Source of the DNA: CAWGJC01 sp965276665
GTDB lineage: Bacteria; Pseudomonadota; Alphaproteobacteria; Acetobacterales; Acetobacteraceae
Assembly (NCBI GenBank): GCA_965276665.1
Contig: OZ255620.1
Span: 4,092,001-4,156,000, forward strand
Length of the DNA stretch: 64,000 nucleotides
Direction: 5' to 3'
Position numbers and translations under genes: made by a program. The notes under the pieces were generated by a model. The model was not told where the DNA came from. It did not search any database and was given only the letters and a program-made list of their open reading frames with translations. Numbering within the stretch: position 1 is the first letter of the stretch; each line of letters opens with the position of its first letter. Shown one piece after another: positions 32,694 through 42,007 of this stretch.

Positions 32694-32903
32694 ATGCCGG
32701 ATCACGTCTACAAGATCGTCGAGGTCGTGGGTTCATCGGAAAATGGAATCGAGAAGGCGATCGATGCCGCTCTCGCCCGGGCCGATGCCAGCTTGCACAA
32801 TCTGCGCTGGTTCGAGGTCATCCAGATCCGCGGCCATATCGAGGATGGCCGCACCCGTCACTGGCAGGTGACGATCAAGGCCGGCTTCACACTTGACGAC
32901 TGA
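32694..32903 (+). CDS. Dodecin family flavin-binding protein
   Basis: 69 residues forming the dodecameric flavin store: His-Val-Tyr-Lys-Ile-Val-Glu-Val-Val-Gly-Ser-Ser, Gly-Ile-Glu-Lys-Ala-Ile near 20, Leu-Arg-Trp-Phe-Glu-Val near 39 (the Trp stacks on the flavin) and Trp-Gln-Val-Thr-Ile-Lys near the end. It buffers FMN/FAD and limits light-driven flavin chemistry. ATG 32694 follows GGGAG. The next gene begins within its last codons. Confidence 0.92.
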   Translation: MPDHVYKIVEVVGSSENGIEKAIDAALARADASLHNLRWFEVIQIRGHIEDGRTRHWQVTIKAGFTLDD

Positions 32904-33321
32904 GTCACATTTTCCGAACGGACTCGGGCATCGCGGCCAGGTCGCGCCGTCGATCGACGAGCTGGGCGCGCTCGCCGAGCAGGCGCTGGCCGCGATGCCG
33001 CCACGTCTGGCGGCTGCCGTTCAGGGCGTCGGCATCCTCGTCGAGGAGGTGGCGGATGACGGGACGCTCGACGCAATGGGGATCGAGAGCGCTTGGGATC
33101 TGACGGGCCTCTATCGAGGCGTGCCGCTGCATCAGCAGAGCCTGTCCGACCTGCCGCGGCCGCCCGACATGATTTTCCTTTATCGCCAGCCGATCCTGCT
33201 CGAATGGATCGAGACCGGCGAGGCGCTGGACCGGCTGGTGCGCTCGGTGCTGGTGCATGAGATCGCGCATCATCTGGGTTTCAGCGAGTCGGAGATCGAG
33301 GCGCTGGAACGCGAGCCATGA
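32893..33321 (+). CDS. Minimal zincin-type metallopeptidase family protein (PF06262 type)
   Basis: 142 residues with the active-site helix Val-His-Glu-Ile-Ala-His-His-Leu-Gly-Phe near 121-130, the HExxH motif of zincins, followed by Ser-Glu-Ser-Glu-Ile-Glu. Family members are short proteins of unknown substrate. No ATG fits; TTG 32893 overlaps the dodecin stop by eleven bases, implying translational coupling. The 3' end overlaps the convergent uracil-DNA glycosylase gene by about 41 bases. Confidence 0.8.
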   Translation: MTTESHFPNGLGHRGQVAPSIDELGALAEQALAAMPPRLAAAVQGVGILVEEVADDGTLDAMGIESAWDLTGLYRGVPLHQQSLSDLPRPPDMIFLYRQPILLEWIETGEALDRLVRSVLVHEIAHHLGFSESEIEALEREP

Positions 33322-33943
33322 GCGATGCGACCTCGTCGCGCAACGCCGCCAGCAGCGCGGTCTCGAACCACGGATTGCGCCGCTCCCAGGCCATCGTCCG
33401 CCAGGACGGATGCGGCAGCGGCAGGATTCGTGGAAAGTGCCGCCGCCAGTCCCGTACCCGGTCCTCGACCCGGCCGGGTCCGAGCACCGCCGCCTGCGCG
33501 TAGCCACCGACGAGCAGGGTGAGCGAGATCGCCGGCATCAGCGGCAACAGGCGCGGGCGCCAGAGCGGGGCGCATTCCGGCCGCGGCGGCGCATCCCCGC
33601 CATTCGGCAGCCGGCCCGGGTAGCAGAACCCCATCGGCAGGATCGCGATCTTCGACGCATCGTAGAACGCGGTCTCGTCGAGGCCGAGCCAACCGCGCAG
33701 CCGCGCGCCCGAGGCGTCGCGGAACGGAATCCCGGAGAGATGCGCCTTGGTGCCGGGCGCCTGGCTCGCGATCAGCAGCCGCGCGGTCGTCGAGACGCTG
33801 AGGATCGGCCGCGGGCCGAGCGGCAGATGCGGCGCGCAGACCGTGCAGGCGCGCGCCGCCGCCGCTTCCGTCCCCAGGCGGCACGCCGTCGCTTTCGCCC
33901 CGAGGCGGCGCGCCGCCGTCACGTCCGCATCAAGGCAGCTCAC
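33281..33943 (-). CDS. Uracil-DNA glycosylase family protein
   Basis: 220 residues. Blocks of the UDG superfamily are Ile-Ala-Ser-Gln-Ala-Pro-Gly-Thr-Lys near 58-66 (motif A), Ile-Ala-Ile-Leu-Pro-Met-Gly-Phe-Cys-Tyr-Pro-Gly near 100, and Leu-Pro-His-Pro-Ser near 177 (motif B). An N-terminal Cys-x-x-Cys (Cys-Thr-Val-Cys near 33) could help bind a metal. The family removes uracil or related lesions from DNA; exact specificity is uncertain. GTG 33943 overlaps the thpR stop (33940-33942) as GTGA. Its 3' end overlaps the convergent zincin gene. Confidence 0.83.
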   Translation of the reverse strand: MSCLDADVTAARRLGAKATACRLGTEAAAARACTVCAPHLPLGPRPILSVSTTARLLIASQAPGTKAHLSGIPFRDASGARLRGWLGLDETAFYDASKIAILPMGFCYPGRLPNGGDAPPRPECAPLWRPRLLPLMPAISLTLLVGGYAQAAVLGPGRVEDRVRDWRRHFPRILPLPHPSWRTMAWERRNPWFETALLAALRDEVASLMARVPAPRSPTR

Positions 33944-34482
33944 CCTGTCGGCGCCAGCGCGTAATCGACCTCCGGCGTATAGACCGCCTGCTCCTTGCCG
34001 ATGCGCGAGCTGAACAGGGTGAAATGCCCGATCGGCAGCTCCGCGCGGAACAGGTTGTTGGCCTGCAGGTAGTGCGCGAGCTTCGCCGCCGGCACGCCGT
34101 CGACCCGGGCGAGGCTCACATGCGGGGCGAAGCGGCGGCGCTCCGCCGGCAGGCCGATCCGCTGCAGCGCGGTCTCGATCTTGGTCTGCAGGTGATCGAG
34201 CGCCGGGTTGCGCGCCGCGCCCACCCAGAGCGCGGTTGGCCGTCCGCCCTTCTCGAACGTGCCCATGCCCGAGAGGGCGAGGGCGAATTCCCGGCAGCGT
34301 ATGGCGGCGAGCGCGCCGTCGATCTCGTCCGCCCGGTGGCCCGGCACCTCGCCGATGAAGCGCAGCGTGAGATGATAATTCTCCGCCGGCACCCAGCGCG
34401 CGCCGGGCAGGCCGCCCGCCAGGATGGCCAGCCGGCTCCTCAGCCCGCCGGGCAGGTCGAGCGCCACGAACAGCCGGATCAC
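33940..34482 (-). CDS. thpR: RNA 2',3'-cyclic phosphodiesterase
   Basis: 180 residues, two-histidine (LigT) phosphoesterase. The two catalytic motifs are His-Leu-Thr-Leu near 42 and His-Val-Ser-Leu near 124, and the N-terminus Ile-Arg-Leu-Phe-Val-Ala-Leu is characteristic. It opens 2',3'-cyclic phosphates on RNA ends in repair or tRNA metabolism. It overlaps both neighbours by four bases: the start with the tesA stop (34479-34481) and the stop with the glycosylase start. Confidence 0.9.
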   Translation of the reverse strand: MIRLFVALDLPGGLRSRLAILAGGLPGARWVPAENYHLTLRFIGEVPGHRADEIDGALAAIRCREFALALSGMGTFEKGGRPTALWVGAARNPALDHLQTKIETALQRIGLPAERRRFAPHVSLARVDGVPAAKLAHYLQANNLFRAELPIGHFTLFSSRIGKEQAVYTPEVDYALAPTG

Positions 34483-35108
34483 GGGGTGTTCTTTGCGCCG
34501 GCCGGGACTTCCGCCAGCAGGCGCTCCACCATCGGCAGCAGCCGGGCGACGATGATCTTCACCCCGGCCGCCGTCGGATGCAGCCCGTCCGCCTGGTTGA
34601 GCGCCGGGTTCGCCGCCACACCACCGAGGAAGAACGGGTCGTAGAGGATGCCGGGACGCTTGCTCAGCCGGTCGAACACCGCGCGGAACGCGCTGCCGTA
34701 GGCCGGTCCGAGATTGGGCGGCGCATACATGCCGGAGAGCAGCACCGGGATCTTCTTCCCGGCGAGAGTGTCGAGGATCGCGGTCAGGTTGGCGTCCATC
34801 ACCTTTGGGTCGGTGCCGCGCAGCCCGTCATTGGCGCCGAGCTCGACGATCGCGGCGTCCGGCTTGCCGGCCAGCACCCAGTCGAGCCGGTCGCGGCCGC
34901 CGGTGCTGGTGTCGCCGGACACCCCGCCATCGAGGATCGTGACGTCATAGCCGGCCTTGTGCAGCGCATCCGCGAGCTGCGACTCGAATCCGTCCTCGTG
35001 CGGCAGCCCGTACCCGGCGGTCAGGCTGTCCCCGAAAGCCAACAGGCGGAGCGGGCGGCCGAAGGCCGGAGTTATTCCAAGGAGGAGAATCCATGAAAAT
35101 ATCGCCAT
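34479..35108 (-). CDS. tesA: GDSL arylesterase / acyl-CoA thioesterase I (TesA)
   Basis: 209 residues with a cleavable signal (Ile-Phe-Ser-Trp-Ile-Leu-Leu-Leu... Ala-Phe-Gly) and the SGNH blocks: Gly-Asp-Ser-Leu-Thr-Ala-Gly-Tyr near 27, Gly-Asp-Thr-Ser near 62, Gly-Ala-Asn-Asp-Gly near 91, and Asp-Gly-Leu-His-Pro near 174 with the catalytic Asp and His. Periplasmic lysophospholipase/thioesterase activity is expected. It is divergent from the ABC transporter pair at 35161, a pairing commonly seen (TesA with YbbA/YbbP-type exporter genes), suggesting a link in lipid handling. Confidence 0.92.
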   Translation of the reverse strand: MAIFSWILLLGITPAFGRPLRLLAFGDSLTAGYGLPHEDGFESQLADALHKAGYDVTILDGGVSGDTSTGGRDRLDWVLAGKPDAAIVELGANDGLRGTDPKVMDANLTAILDTLAGKKIPVLLSGMYAPPNLGPAYGSAFRAVFDRLSKRPGILYDPFFLGGVAANPALNQADGLHPTAAGVKIIVARLLPMVERLLAEVPAGAKNTP

Positions 35109-35160
35109 CACGGCAGGCAGCCGCTTCGCCGCGGGGCGAATGGCGCCATATGGGCGGGTG

Positions 35161-35845
<685 letters not shown>

Positions 35846-35862
<17 letters not shown>

Positions 35863-35909
35863 GACTTATCGCGGTTCCCGCGTGAGACTTATCGCGGTTC
35901 CCGCTTGAG
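35846..35909. repeat. 23-bp tandem repeat, 2.8 copies, at the ATPase/permease junction
   Basis: TCGCGGTTCCCGCGTGAGACTTA occurs at 35846-35868 and 35869-35891, and a third partial unit (17 of 18 bases) at 35892-35909. The ATPase stop is in unit 1 and the permease TTG start in unit 3; without the duplication the stop and the start would overlap as TTGA. Confidence 0.9.
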
Positions 35910-38406
35910 GAACGCCCTGCTGATCGCCCGCCGCGAGCTGCGCGGCGGGACCAGGGGCCTGCGCATCGTGCTGGCCTGCCTCGCCCTCGGCGTCGCCGCG
36001 ATCGCCGCCGTCGGCAGCCTGCGCGCGGCGATCGATGCCGGGCTCGCCACCAGCGGCCGGACGATGCTGGGCGGCGACATCGAGGTGGAGGGCGGCGCCG
36101 CGCCGCTGCCGGCCGCGCTCACCGACTGGCTGCGCGGGCGGGGGGCGAAACTCTCCGTCGTCACCGAGCTCCGCTCGATGCTCGTCGCGCCGAACGGGGA
36201 GCGGCAACTCGTCGATCTGAAGGCGGTCGATCCGGCCTATCCGCTGATCGGCAGCGTGACGCTGGCGCCGGCGGGCACGCTGCCGGCGGCGCTCGCCTTC
36301 GGCGGCATGGTGGTCGACCCGGTGATCCTGCAGCGGCTCGGCGTCGCGCCGGGGGCGGTGCTGCGCCTCGGCAACGCGCAGATGACCGTGCGCGCGGCGA
36401 TCACCGATGAGCCCGACCGGGTGGCCACGCCGACCCTGCTCGGGCCGCGCGCGATGATCGCGCTCGACGCCTTGCCGGCGACCGGGCTGATCCAGCCCGG
36501 CTCGCTCGACCAGCATCGGCTGCGCGCCGTTCTGCCGCCGGGCGCCGATGCCCAGGCCACCGCCGCCGCGCTGCGCGCCGCCTTCCCGGATTCCGGCTGG
36601 CGGGTGCGTGACCCGACCCAGGCCTCGCCCGGCGTGCAGCGCTTCGTCGACCAGACCAGCCTGTTCATGACCCTGGTTGGCCTCACCGCCCTGCTGGTCG
36701 GCGGGATCGGCGTTGCCACCGGGGTGCGGGCCTGGCTGGAGGCGCGGGCGCGCAGCATCGCCACCCTGCGCTGCCTCGGCGCGTCCTCCGGCACCGTGCT
36801 CGCCGCCTATCTCCTGCAGGTGATGGTGCTGGCCGGGCTCGGCGTGGTGATCGGCGTCGTCGCCGGCGCCGCGCTGCCGATCCTGGCGCTCACCTTGCTG
36901 GGCGGCCTGTTGCCGGTGCCGCCGGTCGAGGGTCTCTATCCGGTGCCGCTGCTGCTCGCCGCCGCCTACGGGCTGCTCACCGCCGCCTGCTTCGCGCTCT
37001 GGCCGCTCGGCCGGGCGGCGCGCATCCCCGGCGCGGCGCTGTTCCGCGACGCCGTGCTGCCGGACCGGGTGGCGGGGCGGCCGGCGCTGCTCGCCGCCAA
37101 TGCGGTGATCGCGCTGCTGCTGGTCGGGCTCACCGTGGCCGCGGCGCCACAGCGCGCATTCGCCCTGTGGTTCTGCTTGGGCGCCGCGATCACCCTCCTG
37201 CTGTTCCGGGTCGGCGGGATCATGCTCGTCGCCGCGGCCCGCCGCGCGCCTGCCTTCCGAAACCCCTGGACCCGGCTCGGCATCGGCAATCTGCACCGGC
37301 CCGGCGGCACCGCGCCGCTGATGCTGGTGGCGCTCGGCCTCGGCCTCTCCACGCTGACCGCCGTCGCGCTGATCGAGACCAATGTGCGCCGCGAGCTCAC
37401 CGAGCAATTGCCGAAGGACGCGCCTTCCTTCTTCTTCATCGACATCCAGAACGAGCAGCTCGACCAGTTCCTCGCCCTCGTGCATGGCGTGCCCGGGGTG
37501 GAGAATGTCCGCGAGGTGCCAAGCCTCAGGGCCCGGATCGTCGCGGTGGACGGGGTGCCGGCAGAGAAGGTGAAGGCCACGCCGGAGACGCGCTGGGCGC
37601 TGAACGGCGATCGCGGCCTGACTTACGCAGCGACGCCGCCCGAGGGCACGCGTCTCGTCGCCGGCACATGGTGGCCGGGCGATTACCAGGGTGCGCCGCT
37701 GGTCTCGCTGGATGCCGGGCTCGCCAAGGGCTGGGGCACCGGCATCGGCGGGACCATCACCGTCAACGTGCTCGGCCGCGACATCGGCCTGAAGATCACC
37801 TCGCTCCGCGACGTCGCCTGGCGCAGCCTGTCGCTGAATTTCGCGATGATCGCCTCGCCGGGCCTGCTGGAGCACGCGCCGCACATGCATATCGCGACCT
37901 TGCGCGCCTCGCCCGCCGAGCAGGGGCAGGTGCTGCGGGTCGTCACCGACGCGTTGCCCAACGTGACCGGCATCAGCGTCACCGACGTGCTGAACGCGCT
38001 CGCCGCCATTCTCGGCCAGATCGCCGCCGCCTTCGCCGGGACCGGGGCGATCACGCTGGCCTCCGGCGCGCTGGTGCTGGCCGGGGCGGTCGCTTCGGGC
38101 CAGCAGCGCCGCATCCGCGAGGCGGTGGTGCTGAAGAGCCTGGGCGCGACGCGGTCGCAGATCCGGGCCGCCTGGCTGGTGGAGTTCGGCATCATCGGCG
38201 CCACCGCCGGGCTGCTCGCCGCGGTGGTCGGCAGCCTGGCGAGCTGGGCGGTGCTGCGCTTCGTCATGCATGCGGATTGGCGGTTCGAGCCCATCGTCCT
38301 GGCGGCGACGGTGCTCGCCTGCATCGCGCTGATGCTCGCCTTCGGCTATGCTGGGACGGCGGCGGCGCTTCGGGCGCCTGCCGCTCCGTTGCTGCGGAAT
38401 GAATAA
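35905..38406 (+). CDS. FtsX-like ABC transporter permease (YbbP type)
   Basis: 833 residues. A single N-terminal membrane helix (about 18-40) precedes a large periplasmic domain, two groups of membrane helices (about 250-460 and 690-825) and a second periplasmic domain, the twice-repeated FtsX plan of YbbP-like permeases. Glu-Ala-Arg-Ala-Arg-Ser-Ile-Ala-Thr-Leu-Arg-Cys-Leu-Gly near 280 and Arg-Arg-Ile-Arg-Glu-Ala-Val-Val-Leu-Lys-Ser-Leu-Gly near 735 are the coupling helices that meet the ATPase. The only start near the conserved N-terminus is TTG 35905. Function is not settled, but lipid or lipoprotein export is likely. Confidence 0.9.
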   Translation: MRNALLIARRELRGGTRGLRIVLACLALGVAAIAAVGSLRAAIDAGLATSGRTMLGGDIEVEGGAAPLPAALTDWLRGRGAKLSVVTELRSMLVAPNGERQLVDLKAVDPAYPLIGSVTLAPAGTLPAALAFGGMVVDPVILQRLGVAPGAVLRLGNAQMTVRAAITDEPDRVATPTLLGPRAMIALDALPATGLIQPGSLDQHRLRAVLPPGADAQATAAALRAAFPDSGWRVRDPTQASPGVQRFVDQTSLFMTLVGLTALLVGGIGVATGVRAWLEARARSIATLRCLGASSGTVLAAYLLQVMVLAGLGVVIGVVAGAALPILALTLLGGLLPVPPVEGLYPVPLLLAAAYGLLTAACFALWPLGRAARIPGAALFRDAVLPDRVAGRPALLAANAVIALLLVGLTVAAAPQRAFALWFCLGAAITLLLFRVGGIMLVAAARRAPAFRNPWTRLGIGNLHRPGGTAPLMLVALGLGLSTLTAVALIETNVRRELTEQLPKDAPSFFFIDIQNEQLDQFLALVHGVPGVENVREVPSLRARIVAVDGVPAEKVKATPETRWALNGDRGLTYAATPPEGTRLVAGTWWPGDYQGAPLVSLDAGLAKGWGTGIGGTITVNVLGRDIGLKITSLRDVAWRSLSLNFAMIASPGLLEHAPHMHIATLRASPAEQGQVLRVVTDALPNVTGISVTDVLNALAAILGQIAAAFAGTGAITLASGALVLAGAVASGQQRRIREAVVLKSLGATRSQIRAAWLVEFGIIGATAGLLAAVVGSLASWAVLRFVMHADWRFEPIVLAATVLACIALMLAFGYAGTAAALRAPAAPLLRNE

Positions 38407-38419
38407 ATTCTTAGACGGC

Positions 38420-38460
38420 CCGGGTCCCGCCGATTTCGCTTGATCAAGATCGGCACCCGG
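38420..38460 (+). terminator. Interrupted 12-bp hairpin between permease and BI-1 genes
   Basis: CCGGGT and GCCGAT (38420-38425, 38429-38434) pair with ATCGGC and ACCCGG (38449-38454, 38455-38460), with a 3-base bulge and a 14-base loop. It lacks a T-run. It may attenuate read-through or act in the leader of the next gene. Confidence 0.4.
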
Positions 38461-38511
38461 ACAAGATACGTACGGAGGGATGGGCGATCCATCCTCAAGG
38501 GGAACAACCAC

Positions 38512-39282
38512 ATGGCTTTCAGTCCCGACTTCCGGACCTACTCCCGGGCCCCGGGCGCCGCAGCGACCGCGTCGATCGACGCCGGTCTGCGCAGCTACAT
38601 GCTCCGGGTTTACAACTGGATGAGCTCCGGGCTGCTGCTGACCGGCATCGTCGCCTACGGCATCGCCCATACCAGCCTGATCGATCTGTTCTACACCCGG
38701 GTGGCGACGCAGTACGGCACGGCGGTACGGCCCTCCATGCTGGGCGTCATCTCGATGCTGGCGCCGCTCGCCTTCGTGCTGGTGCTGAGTTTCGGCGTAA
38801 ACCGGCTGTCGCGCACCGCCGTCCAGACCCTGTTCTGGGTGTTCTGCGCCGCGATGGGCGCCAGCCTCACCAACATCTTCCTTACCTACACCCAGCAGAG
38901 CATCGTCGAGGTGTTCTTCATCAGTGCCGCGACCTTCGCGGGCATGAGCGCCTGGGGCTACACCACCCGCACCGATCTCAGCCGCTTCGGCAGCTTCCTG
39001 ATCATGGGCCTGTTCGGCGTCGTCATCGCCGGGCTGGTGAACATGTTCCTGCATTCGAGCGCGCTGCAATTCGGCATCAGCATCATCGGCGTGCTCGTGT
39101 TCGTGGGCCTGACCGCCTTCGACACCCAGCGCATCAAGGCGGACTACATCCAGTTCTCCTACGCGCAGGGCTCGGACATCGCCGCCCGGCGCAGCGTGTT
39201 CGACGCGCTGAGCCTCTACCTCAATTTCATCAACCTGTTCCTGCTGATGCTGCAGCTGGTGGGGAACCGAAACTCCAACTGA
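38512..39282 (+). CDS. Bax inhibitor-1 / YccA family membrane protein
   Basis: 256 residues, seven predicted membrane helices, with Tyr-Asn-Trp-Met-Ser-Ser-Gly-Leu near 38 and the family end Gly-Leu-Thr-Ala-Phe-Asp-Thr-Gln-Arg-Ile-Lys near 200 and Ala-Leu-Ser-Leu-Tyr-Leu-Asn-Phe-Ile-Asn-Leu-Phe near 233. The second-last helix Asp is the conserved calcium/proton-sensing residue in YetJ-like homologues. Proposed roles are membrane Ca2+ leak or control of the FtsH protease. ATG 38512 follows AAGGGG. A strong terminator lies 43 bases after the stop. Confidence 0.92.
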   Translation: MAFSPDFRTYSRAPGAAATASIDAGLRSYMLRVYNWMSSGLLLTGIVAYGIAHTSLIDLFYTRVATQYGTAVRPSMLGVISMLAPLAFVLVLSFGVNRLSRTAVQTLFWVFCAAMGASLTNIFLTYTQQSIVEVFFISAATFAGMSAWGYTTRTDLSRFGSFLIMGLFGVVIAGLVNMFLHSSALQFGISIIGVLVFVGLTAFDTQRIKADYIQFSYAQGSDIAARRSVFDALSLYLNFINLFLLMLQLVGNRNSN

Positions 39283-39324
39283 TCGGCGCGCATTCCGGCG
39301 AAGGTGGCCGGGCGCAAAGGTCGA

Positions 39325-39351
39325 GGGCCAGGGGTTTTCCCTGGCCCTTTT
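39325..39351 (+). terminator. Rho-independent terminator after the BI-1 gene
   Basis: GGGCCAGGG (39325-39333) pairs perfectly with CCCTGGCCC (39339-39347) around GTTTT, followed by TTTT on the plus strand. It separates the plus-strand gene from the convergent PBP gene. Confidence 0.9.
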
Positions 39352-39366
39352 GTGTGAACGCCCCGC

Positions 39367-41145
39367 TCAGGGAATGGCTTCGCCGATCTCCCTGAACAGG
39401 CGGGCGGGGAGGGAGCCGCCGGTGACGTCGCGCATCGGACTCGAATCGTCGTTCCCGAGCCAGATCGCGATCACCTCGCCGCCCACCGCGCCGACGAACC
39501 AGGCATCGCGCGAATCCTGCGTCGTACCCGTCTTGCCGGCGACCAGCCGGCCCGGGATCGCGGCGGCCCGGCCGCTGCCTTGGCGCACCACCGCAATCAT
39601 CATCCGCACCATCATCGCCGCGAGATCGGGGTCGATCACCTGCTCCCGCCGGGCGGCGGGCGGCACGATCACCCGCTGATCCGCGTCGATCGCGGCGATT
39701 CCGCTCGGCTGCACCCGCAACCCGCCATTGAAGAAGCTCGCATAGGCCGCCGCCACCTCCAGCACCCCGACCTCGCCGGTCCCGAGCGCCAGGGAGGGCG
39801 TGAGCGGCAGCGCATCCTCGATCCCGAGCCGGCGCGCGACCGCCGCCACCGGCGCCGGGCCGCCCGCCTGCAGCAGCAGCCGCACCGCGGCCGTGTTCAC
39901 CGAATTGGCCAGCGCATCCTCGAGCGTGATCTCGCCGCGATAGCCCGGCTCGAAATCCTGCGGGCTCCACCCGCCGATCCGGATCGGGCCGTCCAGCACC
40001 AGATCGTCCGGCCTCGCCCCCTTCTCGAGCGCGGCCAGCCAGATGAACGGCTTGAACACGCTGCCCGGCTGGCGGCGTGCCTGCACCGCGCGATTATAAG
40101 GCCCCTGGCGGTAATCCCGGCCGCCCGCCATTGCCCGCACCGCGCCGTTCGCCGCGTCGAGCACCACCACCGCGCCTTGACCGACATGCGCGGCCCGGCC
40201 GGGGCCATCCAGCAGCGCGTCGAGCCGGGTCTCCACCACCGATTGCAGGCGGGGATCGAGCGTCGTGTGCAGCACCGCATCCGCGCCCTCTGGCAGCAGG
40301 GGCCCCGCCTGCGCCGCCGCCCAGTCCGCGAACCAGCCGGCCGCCACCGGCCGTGGCGCGAAGCGGATCTCGGCCGCCGCCTGGCTCGCCTGGGCCTGGG
40401 TGATCGCGCCATTCGCGACCATCGCCGCCAGCACCTCCCGCCCGCGCGCCGCCGCGGCGGCCGGATCGGCGGCCGGATTGAGCCGTGACGGCGCGCGGGG
40501 AATGCCGGCCAGCACCGCCGCCTGCCAGAGCGTCACCTGCCGCGCGCTCACCCCGAAATACTGCCGCGCCGCCGCGTCCATCCCCCAGGTGCCGGCGCCG
40601 AGATAGACGCGGTTCAGCCAGATCTCGAGGATTTCCCGCTTGCTGAAGGCGTGCGCGAGCCAGACCGTCAGCATCAGCTCCTGCATCTTGCGCTTCAGCG
40701 TTCGCGCATTCGATAGGAACAAATTCTTAGCGACTTGCTGGGTGATGGTCGATCCGCCCTCCACCACCCGTCCATGCACCAGGTTGACCCAGGCGGCACG
40801 CGCCATGCCGATGGGGTCGATGCCGGGGTTCGTCCAGAACCGCCGGTCCTCCACCGCCACCGCCGCCGCGGGCAGGTAGGCGGGCATGTCGGCGAGGCGG
40901 AGCGGGTCGCCCACCACGTCGCCGAAGGTCGCGAAATTATGGCCGGCGCGATCCTGCAGCGTCAGCCCCGGGCGGCGCAGCGTATCGAGCGCCGCCTCCG
41001 GCCGCGGCAGATCCTGCGCGAACCAGACCAGCATCACGGCGATGCCGAGCCCGGCCCAGATCGCCGTCACCAGCCCCCCTCGCAGCAAGCGCCAGCGCAG
41101 CGTCCGCGGTCGCCGTGTGGGGCGGGCGGACACCGTCTCGGCCAT
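39367..41145 (-). CDS. Class A penicillin-binding protein 1 (glycosyltransferase/transpeptidase)
   Basis: 592 residues, short for class A. A membrane anchor (about 22-42) is followed by the family-51 glycosyltransferase with Val-Ala-Val-Glu-Asp-Arg-Arg-Phe (catalytic E99) and Gly-Gly-Ser-Thr-Ile-Thr-Gln-Gln near 130. The transpeptidase has Ser362-Val-Phe-Lys365, Ser415-Val-Asn417 and Lys538-Thr-Gly-Thr. It polymerises and crosslinks peptidoglycan. It is the last gene of the aroQ-accB-accC-HAD operon, joined to the HAD gene by an ATGA overlap (41145-41147). The lack of extra domains separates it from PBP1A (about 800 residues). Confidence 0.93.
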   Translation of the reverse strand: MAETVSARPTRRPRTLRWRLLRGGLVTAIWAGLGIAVMLVWFAQDLPRPEAALDTLRRPGLTLQDRAGHNFATFGDVVGDPLRLADMPAYLPAAAVAVEDRRFWTNPGIDPIGMARAAWVNLVHGRVVEGGSTITQQVAKNLFLSNARTLKRKMQELMLTVWLAHAFSKREILEIWLNRVYLGAGTWGMDAAARQYFGVSARQVTLWQAAVLAGIPRAPSRLNPAADPAAAAARGREVLAAMVANGAITQAQASQAAAEIRFAPRPVAAGWFADWAAAQAGPLLPEGADAVLHTTLDPRLQSVVETRLDALLDGPGRAAHVGQGAVVVLDAANGAVRAMAGGRDYRQGPYNRAVQARRQPGSVFKPFIWLAALEKGARPDDLVLDGPIRIGGWSPQDFEPGYRGEITLEDALANSVNTAAVRLLLQAGGPAPVAAVARRLGIEDALPLTPSLALGTGEVGVLEVAAAYASFFNGGLRVQPSGIAAIDADQRVIVPPAARREQVIDPDLAAMMVRMMIAVVRQGSGRAAAIPGRLVAGKTGTTQDSRDAWFVGAVGGEVIAIWLGNDDSSPMRDVTGGSLPARLFREIGEAIP

Positions 41146-41984
41146 CAAGGGGCGAAGCGGTCGAGCACGAAATCCGGCGGCTCCGCCGCGAGCGCCGCAT
41201 CGTCGAGCCGCGCCGCGAGCCCGGTCCGCACCAGGGCGGTCCCGCACCCCGCCTGGCGTCCTCCGGCGATGTCGTGCTCGAGACTATCGCCGATCGCGAT
41301 CATCCGGGCCCCCGCCCCGAGGCCGAGCATGGTGCGGGCGGCGTCGTAGATCGCCCCATAGGGCTTGCCGATCCAGGTGACCGGGGCGCCGAGGGCCGCA
41401 TAGCGGGCGGCGATCTCCCCCGAACCCGGCGCCGGCTGCCCGCGCAGCACCATCAGCCGGTCCGGATTGGTGCAGACCGCCGGAATTTTTCGCGCGGCGG
41501 CGGGAGCCAGGCGCGCGACGATGTCGTCGAGCGGCACGCGATCCGCCTCGCTGCCGGTGATCAGCACCAGCTCCGCCGCCGCCGCATCCTCGACCAGCCG
41601 GAAGCCGAGCCCGTCGAGGAACTCCCGATCATCGCCCCGGCTCAGCAGCAGGCAGGCGCGCGGCCGAGCCTCCGCGGCCAGGATCCGCCAGGCGAGCTCG
41701 CCCGAAGAGAGGAAGGCATCGAAGCTGCCGGGCGGAAAGCCGAGCTCGCCGAGCCGGGCGAGGTTCGGCGCCGCGCGCTTGCCGGAATTCGACAACAGGG
41801 CGAGCCGGGCGCCCGCGCGGCGGAGGCAGGCCAGCCCCTCGACCGCGCCCGGATAGGCGCGCGCGCCGTTATGCAGCGTGCCGAATTGGTCGATCAGGAA
41901 GGCGTCCGCCTGGTCCGCAAGCGCTTCCAGCCCCGGCAGGGCGCGCCACGATCTCGGTCGGTCCATCCCGTCGGCGGGGTGCAT
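41145..41984 (-). CDS. HAD-superfamily hydrolase, NagD-like (TIGR01459 type)
   Basis: 279 residues. The family has Asp-Ala-Phe-Leu-Ile-Asp-Gln-Phe-Gly-Thr-Leu-His near 30 (HAD motif I, here D-Q-F in place of D-x-D), Leu-Ser-Asn-Ser-Gly-Lys-Arg near 63 (motif II), Gly-Lys-Pro-Tyr near 205 (motif III Lys), and Ile-Gly-Asp-Ser-Leu-Glu-His-Asp-Ile near 228 (motif IV). The second Asp of motif I is replaced, as in other members. ATG 41984 follows CGGAGG; an upstream in-frame start at 42038 lies too close to accC. Substrate unknown, a phosphate ester likely. Confidence 0.88.
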   Translation of the reverse strand: MHPADGMDRPRSWRALPGLEALADQADAFLIDQFGTLHNGARAYPGAVEGLACLRRAGARLALLSNSGKRAAPNLARLGELGFPPGSFDAFLSSGELAWRILAAEARPRACLLLSRGDDREFLDGLGFRLVEDAAAAELVLITGSEADRVPLDDIVARLAPAAARKIPAVCTNPDRLMVLRGQPAPGSGEIAARYAALGAPVTWIGKPYGAIYDAARTMLGLGAGARMIAIGDSLEHDIAGGRQAGCGTALVRTGLAARLDDAALAAEPPDFVLDRFAP

Positions 41985-42007
41985 GCGGCGCCTCCGGCCG
42001 GAAAGGG

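Noticed and set aside
35866..39069. A 1067-codon open frame on the minus strand opposite the FtsX-like permease
   Set aside because: Composition is His/Arg/Asp/Gly-rich antisense of GC-rich coding DNA; the plus-strand permease has clear family motifs.
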